Below, in pieces: positions 1-5,386 of a stretch of 8,237 bases of DNA (the first letter of the stretch is position 1; every line of letters begins with the position of its first letter). Under the pieces are notes generated by a model. It did not search any database. It was given only the letters and a program-made list of their open reading frames with translations, and was not told the DNA's origin. This DNA is from Candidatus Latescibacteria bacterium 4484_181. Its GTDB lineage: Bacteria; Latescibacterota; MVCY01. The stretch spans positions 1 to 8,237 of the forward strand of contig MVCY01000078.1 in NCBI GenBank assembly GCA_002049985.1. Reading direction: 5' to 3'. Position numbers and translations under genes: made by a program.

Positions 1-21
1 AACTTCCAGTCTGATAAGGAA

Positions 22-375
22 TCATTTTGGGAGCCCAAAACCCATCGCTGTCTGCACATTAAAAGGATCGAGGTGGTTGTCCACGGTTACCTCGTTGATA
101 TTTGTGGCCTTTGCATTGGGAGGTTCACCCTCTCCAAGAGGACTCCGGCCAAGCTTAATCCGCGCCAAGCTGGGAATGGTATCGTTGGGGTCATTCCGGA
201 AATCTACCGGATAATAATGTTTGTCATAAAGAGCTATTGGCCACTCCAGGCAGGTAGTATTCGATTATCGGTGAAGACTCAATGACCACAATGACCACGG
301 GCCGGTCATCGGTATGGACGTGCGTGATAAGTGGGCTTGTATCCGGTCCCCCGACCACCTCCAAAGAGCCCAGGG
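22..375 (-). pseudogene. Unrecognised coding-like 3' stretch, split over two frames
   Basis: I do not recognise this protein. One minus-strand frame is open from 264 to the stop at 22-24 (80 codons, no plausible start codon) and has protein-like composition, with pieces such as YYPVDFRNDPND, KLGRSPLGEGEPPN and LDPFNVQTAMGF. A second frame is open from about 375 to a stop at 224-226 and contains LGSLEVVGG and THVHTDDRPVVIVVIESSP. The first of these resembles what follows the DFG segment in Gfo/Idh/MocA-type proteins, so the second frame probably continues the damaged oxidoreductase just upstream. The 80-codon frame is in register with the upstream oxidoreductase frame but separated from it by the TAA at 265-267. 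Either this is the eroded C-terminal part of the same gene or a fragment of another gene fused to it. No terminator is visible before the window edge. Confidence 0.35.
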
Positions 376-997
376 ATTTCCAAAATCGAGCAACACTACT
401 TTACTACAGGGATGAAGCTTGCCCATCTCCGCAGTCTTCACCTTCTTCACCTCACCCAAAAGGAAGCGTAAGAGGTCGATGTTGTGACTGTAGACATTGT
501 TGAAGCCCAAGAAGTCCCAGCTTAATCCTCTGGGGAGCCAATCTGGAAGGTTAGCTTGAGCCTCATGGTAGAGTTCATCAGTAGTGATGGGGCTGCGGAT
601 GCTACAGACCAAGTCGCCACCCAAGCAGTGGGCTCGGACAAAGGTGACTTTACCCAACTCCCCAGTGCTGATGAACATATACCCTACCATCATTTTCACT
701 CGGTTTGTTTTACAGTGAACAGATGTTTGTCCGCATTGAGGCAGTCGAGGGCAACATGGGCACGCAGGGCGTCTGCGGTGATTTCCACAACGGCGTCGAT
801 CTCTTCATCCTGACATAGCTTGTGATGCGAGGCGTAGAAATGGGCGACATGATATTTTTCCGCTACTGTTCTGCCCAATTTCTCCCTTTTCTCTGTCAAG
901 CTATTACCACGCAGCTTGTCCGGTGAACAAAACTTGGCAAATGCGGCAGTCCCCACGCATAGCAACAACCAACAAGACCTATCTTGACCTTGCACAT
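265..997 (-). pseudogene. Degraded Gfo/Idh/MocA-family oxidoreductase
   Basis: This is a remnant of an NAD(P)-dependent sugar or inositol-type dehydrogenase, a soluble cytoplasmic enzyme family. The best start is ATG 995-997: AAGAGG lies 6 nt upstream and the frame reads MCKVKIGLVGC, a Rossmann-fold first strand. The frame is then lost and the protein continues one frame over with VAEKYHVAHFY, QDEEIDAVVEITADALRAHV and ALDCLNADKHLF, the usual order for this family. Near 696-715 the frame shifts again, and the expected EKP motif and the following helix (about 20-25 residues) are absent before VKMMVGYMF. A second gap of about 15 residues follows GYMF, before TGELGKVTFVRAHC. The next segment, NVYSHNIDLLRFLLGEVKKVKTA, is good C-terminal-domain sequence. 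The frame breaks once more near 375. The EKP lysine, normally catalytic, is lost. It lies just past a terminator with no obvious promoter of its own. Family call fairly secure; substrate unknown. Confidence 0.7.
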
Positions 998-1003
998 ATC
1001 TGG

Positions 1004-1009
1004 CCTCTT
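1004..1009 (-). promoter_or_regulatory. Ribosome binding site of the oxidoreductase remnant
   Basis: AAGAGG on the minus strand, 6 nt before ATG 995-997. It favours that ATG over the overlapping GTG at 993-995, whose frame lacks the IGLVGC Rossmann strand. Confidence 0.55.
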
Positions 1010-1010
1010 C

Positions 1011-1063
1011 AGAGATAAAAGAAATGCCCGCCTCTTCTGTTTTGGCTAACAGGCGGGCATTTC
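1011..1063 (-). terminator. Rho-independent terminator of the three-gene operon
   Basis: A perfect 13-bp inverted repeat: GAAATGCCCGCCT at 1021-1033 pairs with AGGCGGGCATTTC at 1051-1063 around a 17-nt loop. Read on the minus strand, the GC-rich stem is followed by TTTTATCTCT (1020-1011), a modest U-tract. It begins 17 nt after the stop codon of the PorV/PorQ-like gene, so it ends the receptor / exported protein / barrel transcript. The plus-strand side has no run of T, so it looks one-directional. Confidence 0.9.
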
Positions 1064-1079
1064 TCAGATTAATACAGCC

Positions 1080-2093
1080 TTAGAATCTTATTCCAGCGGA
1101 CAGACGGTGTGCATTGGACAGCCTACCCATATCGGCCCAGGCATAGTCGATGTTCAAGATAGAAAGGCCTAAAGGCACCTTCAAGCCGATGCCAGCAGTC
1201 AGGCCGGCTTCGTCTGATCTGAGTTTGTAGCCTGCCCGGGCGTAGATAAAATCATTGTAGGCATATTCCACACCACCCACTGCCTGTTCTTTTTGGTCAC
1301 TGGAGAGTATCGCATCTGTGGCTAAGGTAACCCGACCGGCAGGACCGCAGCTCAGGTCATAGGCCAATCCAAACCGCATTATAAGTGGCAACGGATAAGC
1401 GGTAGATTTGATCTCCGTGTCCACATCGGTAGTGTAGATATTGTTGTCCACGTCGGCAGCGTAGTCCAATTGGGAACCATGGAACTGAAGGTCAGTGCCG
1501 AAATTAGACAAAGACATACCGAACCTGAGACTCCGGAACCCTGTCCAGTAGAGAGTTCCCACATCTACAGCTACTGCTGAAGAGTGGAGGTCCCATATAT
1601 GCTCACGGACATATTTGACGGTCATTCCTGCCAGGAACCTGTCGGTCAGATACCTGGAGTAGCTCACTCCTGCACTGAACGCCCCAGCTCCGAAGGTATC
1701 TCCTGTGCCGTCGGGTTCATCTACAGTGGTTACATCCATTTTCCCCATGGAGAGAACCCCTAAGCTGAAGCCCAGAGTGCTGGCATGATCCAAAGGAAGG
1801 GTCATGGCCATAAAATCGTAGCTGATGTCAGCAATCCAGTCTATGTGGCACAGTGAGATATTCTTCTGCTTGAGGGCGGCCACGGTAGCTGGATTCCAGT
1901 ACAGGCCTGTGGCGTCTTTGGCAACTACGGTGCCGGCACTTCCCATTGCCACTGACCGGGCTCCTACGCCGATCTTCAACCACTGAGCCCCGGCAGTGGC
2001 CACATTGGAAACCTCACCAGCTCCAGCTATGCTCCACAGAGCCAGAGAGATAACGACAGCACCCAATACCCCTAGTACTATGGACTTACTCAT
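1080..2093 (-). CDS. PorV/PorQ family outer-membrane beta-barrel protein
   Basis: A 337-residue outer-membrane protein of the PorV/PorQ (UPF0164) type. Residues 1-26 form a signal peptide (SKSIVLGVLGAVV then SIAGAG). Residues about 41-70 carry the family hallmark: IGVGARSVAMGSAGTVVAKD followed by YWNPA, the GAR..GMG..G....D....YWNPA pattern. The remainder alternates short amphipathic strands and turns and ends in GIRF, with the terminal aromatic usual for barrel assembly. Length is normal and the frame is intact. The start is ATG 2091-2093, with GGAGG 7 nt upstream; an in-frame TTG six bases earlier is less likely. In Bacteroidetes PorV carries T9SS cargo to the attachment complex. Lying 56 nt after a gene whose product ends in a T9SS sorting domain, this protein may serve that cargo, but members of this family are numerous and the specific role is inferred. 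Confidence 0.88.
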   Translation of the reverse strand: MSKSIVLGVLGAVVISLALWSIAGAGEVSNVATAGAQWLKIGVGARSVAMGSAGTVVAKDATGLYWNPATVAALKQKNISLCHIDWIADISYDFMAMTLPLDHASTLGFSLGVLSMGKMDVTTVDEPDGTGDTFGAGAFSAGVSYSRYLTDRFLAGMTVKYVREHIWDLHSSAVAVDVGTLYWTGFRSLRFGMSLSNFGTDLQFHGSQLDYAADVDNNIYTTDVDTEIKSTAYPLPLIMRFGLAYDLSCGPAGRVTLATDAILSSDQKEQAVGGVEYAYNDFIYARAGYKLRSDEAGLTAGIGLKVPLGLSILNIDYAWADMGRLSNAHRLSAGIRF

Positions 2094-2100
2094 TATCAAA

Positions 2101-2107
2101 CCTCCTT
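2101..2107 (-). promoter_or_regulatory. Ribosome binding site of the PorV/PorQ-like gene
   Basis: AAGGAGG on the minus strand, 7 nt before ATG 2091-2093. This spacing decides for ATG over the TTG at 2097-2099, which would be only 1 nt from the site. Confidence 0.8.
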
Positions 2108-2152
2108 CTTTATGTGCTGAAGTTTGAAACCCAGAGATGCCGGGTCAAGTTA

Positions 2153-2431
2153 CCTCACTATAGCGAACTTGCCCACCTTCTCACCCACTGCAGACTCCAC
2201 ATGGAAGATGTAAATCCCGCTAGTTACCTTCTGCTTATCTTTGTTCAGCAGGTCCCAGTCTTCTGTGCCAGAGTGGCTTTGTGTTCCATCGTGTTCGATG
2301 CTCTGCACCAAGTCACCCGCCAGGGTATAGATACGGATAGTGCATTTTTCTGGCAGGTGGGTAAACTGCAGCTTCGAGTAGTCTGCACTGGGTTCCCAGC
2401 GGTTTCTCACCAAGTAGGGATTGGGCACTAC
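2153..2431 (-). other. Por (T9SS type A) C-terminal sorting domain
   Basis: The final 93 residues of the exported protein. Visible marks in order: VVPNPYLV at the domain start, KLQFTHLPEKCTIRIYTLAG (FlgD-like strand pair), LVQSIEHDG, a W-D-L-x-N-x-D/K-x-Q-x-V-x-S-G-I-Y-I-F core (WDLLNKDKQKVTSGIYIF), and the closing GKFAIVR. In known T9SS organisms this domain directs passage across the outer membrane, where it is removed or used for anchoring. It implies that the host has a type IX-like secretion apparatus elsewhere. Confidence 0.88.
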
Positions 2432-3960
2432 CCTGATGGCATCCAGATTGGCGACCGATTCAGTGAAAACGCGGGCCCGGGTGTCAAACTCAAAGACGTC
2501 TTGTGGCGTGTTAGGATAGTTGGGCGTGATGGTGAACACGTCTCCGTCCTGGTAAGTTTTCGCATTCCCCGAGGGATCTGAATCCGCAATCACCCACATG
2601 GCGTAGAGAACATCAAAATTGTCAGCGTCGTCATACAAATTCCAGGACTTATAGTTGGCATCCCAGGTGGCATCTCCGTAATCACTGTTCAAAATGAACA
2701 GATATTCTCGTTCTCCAAGACTCACATTAGGCGGATTCCACACCATGTCCTGGGTACTGCTGCCGTTATTTTCCACAAAGGCGACGTTAATCTGTCGGTT
2801 GTTCTCCACATCCCAGGCAGTGAAGGGCACTTTACCCATACCGACGAAGCCATAACTTGGAGTGCCGCGACGTAGGTAGACATAAGCATCCTGCTGTTTG
2901 GACGGATCGGTGCTGAATCTCAATTCAACTTTGATGTACCCAGTGTTGATACTGCTGCCAAAGAAATTACAGCCCAGATCCATACCGCCACCCAGGTACG
3001 AGCCACCCCAGTTTATCCCGCTGAACCACATGTTATCGGAGGGGGTATAGGTGATCTCGTTGACTCCAACTGGGGGACTGAATACCTTCACGCAGAGGCC
3101 GTCTACCACCAGGTATTCCTCATCACCGCTCTGGTTGGTCTGGTCAGCCAGCACCACCGCCCCGGTGTTTTTATCCACCAGATTCCAGGTACTGTCCGTG
3201 AAGGTAACCTGATATGTATGCCCGGTAACTGCATCGGGGTCCGCCACCACTGGAATCACTTTTCCATTGCTATGTCCTGAGGTGTGTCTGACATCAAAAA
3301 CGGCAGCCTCGAGTACTCCGGTGGCCAGACTCATGGGAGTGACAGCAATACCTTCTATTCCGTTTTCCAGACTATGGGGTGAAGTGATCTGGAAATCGTA
3401 GGCAGTCACATCGTAATAATAAGTAACCCCATTGGTCAGGTTGGAATCAACATAGGTATATTTCAGACCACTGTTTTTCCCTTCGGGCTTTTCCAGATTA
3501 CCAACGATTCGGAAGATGACATCCTCCGAAGGAACCGGACCGCTGAAACTCAATATCATACCGCCGAAATAGAGATAGCAGCCGTCGAAGTATTTAGCCC
3601 CGGTGCTGTCGACCATACTGTTCATATCGCTGTCGAACACCTCAAAGCTGGGCGGGGTGTCCCCATCGTAATACCAGTAGTCTGCCTCGGTAGCCAAGGG
3701 AAGGGCTATCCCCCCCAGGGTCACATCGGAGATGCTGAAGGTACTGTCCGAGTTCACCCTGAGCAGATATTCGTGGCCGGTGAAAAGTTCAGTACCACCA
3801 TAGGCAAGGATATAGCCCTCAACCGTACTGGCCTCATAGTTCACCGTCCCAGTCCACTCCCCTGCCACTTGTGTAATGTCAGCACTGCGAGGCGTGAAAC
3901 TGGTCTTATCATACTGGGCCAAAAGCTCCCAGTCGCCGGCCTGCCCGGTCAGGCTGCGCC

Positions 3961-4016
3961 AGACCCGGTAACCCTCAAAATCCTGCTCAGACCCGGTAAC
4001 CCTCAAAATCCTGCTC
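3961..4016 (-). repeat. 28-bp perfect tandem duplication (frameshifting)
   Basis: Two identical adjacent 28-bp copies, 3961-3988 and 3989-4016, each starting AGACCCGGTAACC and ending TCCTGCTC on the plus strand. 28 is one more than a multiple of three, so the extra copy shifts the frame. The upstream frame runs through ...EQDFEGYRV and stops; the downstream frame repeats EQDFEGYRV and continues with WRSLTG. Deleting either copy joins them cleanly. Confidence 0.97.
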
Positions 4017-4398
4017 TCGGTACTTGTCCTTGGATAGCTCGGCATTGTTCTCCCAGGAGATGTATACCTTTCGGTCCCCAGGGACAACAGTGACCTTAGG
4101 ATGTTCAGGGGCAGAAGGCAGAATGAAATGATTATCGTATATCATTTTGGCCTGATCAGCCACCTTCTGCAACTCTTCCAAGGTACTGGCAGCCACGATA
4201 GCCACCACCATACTCACTGTATCACCGGGTGCTAAGGTGAAAGGCGTCAATCCCAGAACATCTCCAGGGGCAATATCGTGGGTCTGGACCCCGTGATAGT
4301 CGACGGCCACGGACATATCGATCTCCCCGTTGGCCAAGGTGTCGATGGTGCCATTACCGTTCCAGTCCACATAGTTAGTAGCTATGGGGCTTTCCAGG

Positions 4399-4436
4399 AA
4401 TGTGAACCCGACATATCAATGTGAACCCGACATATC
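4399..4436 (-). repeat. 19-bp perfect tandem duplication (frameshifting)
   Basis: AATGTGAACCCGACATATC occurs at 4399-4417 and again at 4418-4436 with no mismatch and no gap. 19 is one more than a multiple of three, so it shifts the frame and brings in the stop at 4375. Removing one copy gives GYVGFT followed by FLESPIATNYVDW, which continues into the next open frame. Confidence 0.97.
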
Positions 4437-4600
4437 CGGGCACATGTGCCCAGCCTGGTTCAAAACCGTCGCTATCGTAGGCATAGCCAAGGTTGCGGGA
4501 CTGGTCGAACCCAACTAAGTCGTCGTTGGCAGTAGGGCCAACATCTGGGTCGCATACCACTCCTAAGTAGCAGTTATAAATTGGCTTACCATCTGGCCGG

Positions 4601-4696
4601 ACATTGGTCACTTTGTAGTTTACGAAGATGATATCCTGGCAAAAGGTGACATTGGTCACTTTGTAGTTTACGAAGATGATATCCTGGCAAAAGGTG
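4601..4696 (-). repeat. 48-bp perfect tandem duplication (in frame)
   Basis: Two identical adjacent 48-bp copies, 4601-4648 and 4649-4696. The unit is 16 codons, so the reading frame is kept and residues 207-222 (TFCQDIIFVNYKVTNV) are repeated at 223-238. Identity at every third-codon position means the duplication is very recent or not real; an old structural repeat would have drifted. Confidence 0.97.
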
Positions 4697-5317
4697 TAGT
4701 TCCAGGAATAGGTTGTCTGCCAGACCCGAACTCCCAAGGGACCCTCGTCCGAATTGGAGCCGGGACCGGTGTCAAACCTATCTGGATTCAGGTCATCGAA
4801 GCTACAATAGCTGTCCTGTAGGGAGACAATCTTATCCAGCGGCCAAGCTGCCCCTTCTAACCTGTTGCTGATGTGAAGGTCAGTCAGGGGAGAGAACTCC
4901 TCGGCCCCGCCGCTTGTGTTATACCCGATCACTACCCGAGGATCGGTGAATGGAAGGTTGTCATGGCCGTATTTGTTCGTGTATATGGGGCCATCATTAA
5001 TTGTACCTCCCACCCAGATCCCGGCTCCGAAGATATACATCTCACCTGAACCCTTAGGCCACTCTCCCCCTGCACGGCCTAGTTCAGTGTTGCCGAACAC
5101 GGCGTAGTTGGTGAACGGGATGCGGATATTGCTCAGGTCTAAATATTTCGTGACCAGGGAGGCATATCCGGAGGTTGTTTTCGCTCTGAGTCCGCTCCAG
5201 TTGCCACTGGTCTTAGCCTGCACAATCTGGGAACTGACAAGAACCCCTGTAGCGCAGAATAACACGACCAGTGCCACCAGGATGAACTTCGAGGAAAAAG
5301 CTACTCGCTTCATAGTT

Positions 5318-5325
5318 CCCTCCTT
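5318..5325 (-). promoter_or_regulatory. Ribosome binding site of the exported-protein gene
   Basis: AAGGAGGG on the minus strand, 4 nt before ATG 5311-5313. It is a strong site and fixes the start, which is followed directly by a signal peptide. Confidence 0.8.
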
Positions 5326-5354
5326 AAGATTAACTTATGACTTATAAGAATCTT
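5326..5354 (-). promoter_or_regulatory. Intergenic hairpin next to a ribosome binding site
   Basis: An AT-rich imperfect inverted repeat in the 73-nt gap between receptor and exported-protein genes. AAGATT (5326-5331) pairs with AATCTT (5349-5354), and CTTAT (5334-5338) with ATAAG (5344-5348), with a 2-nt bulge (5332-5333) and the loop GACTT. In the transcript the stem ends exactly where AAGGAGGG begins. It lacks the GC content and U-tract of a terminator. It could be a processing or stability element that sets the receptor to exported-protein ratio, but this is inferred from position only. Confidence 0.4.
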
Positions 5355-5386
5355 CTACCAAGGTACTGTATCTCAGCCCGAGGGAT

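Larger units (their letters stand above)
2150..5313 (-). pseudogene. Large exported protein with FN3-like region and T9SS C-terminal sorting domain, frameshifted twice
   Basis: An exported surface or secreted protein of about 1,040 residues, in three open pieces: 5313-4375, 4370-3987 and about 4020-2150. It starts at ATG 5313, with AAGGAGGG 4 nt upstream. Residues 1-33 are a signal peptide ending SSQIVQA. The N-terminal region is rich in Gly, Asn, Asp and aromatics (MYIFGAGIWVGG), as in FCB surface proteins. Near 4115-3950 there is a fibronectin-III-like segment (VTVVPGDRKVYISWENN, then FEGYRVWRS). The last 93 residues are a type A Por sorting domain. A 19-bp and a 28-bp tandem duplication cause the frameshifts; deleting one copy of each gives GYVGFTFLESPIATNY and KYREQDFEGYRVWRSL and one 1,039-codon frame. 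As written, only the first ~300 residues would be exported, without the sorting signal. The gene may be intact in the organism if the duplications are artefacts. Function and ligand unknown. Confidence 0.85.

Noticed and set aside
280..297. 9-bp tandem repeat CAATGACCA x2, as a fourth duplication
   Set aside because: A similar 9-bp pair (TCTTCACCT x2, near 435-455) encodes ordinary VKKVK-type sequence, so repeats this short are expected from codon-level similarity.
1021..1063. Inverted repeat as an insertion-sequence end or attachment site
   Set aside because: The arms form a compact GC-rich hairpin followed by a T-rich run right after a stop codon; there is no transposase or target duplication nearby.
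2114..2581. Plus-strand 155-codon open frame opposite the sorting domain
   Set aside because: It is antisense to the well-conserved Por sorting domain and shows no domain or signal of its own.
3961..4696. CRISPR-like or satellite repeat array
   Set aside because: Each unit occurs only twice, copies are adjacent without spacers, and the three units are unrelated and lie inside a coding sequence.
2150..5313. SusD-like lipoprotein partner of the receptor
   Set aside because: The signal peptide has no lipobox cysteine at its end, the protein is about twice SusD length, and it ends in a T9SS sorting domain.
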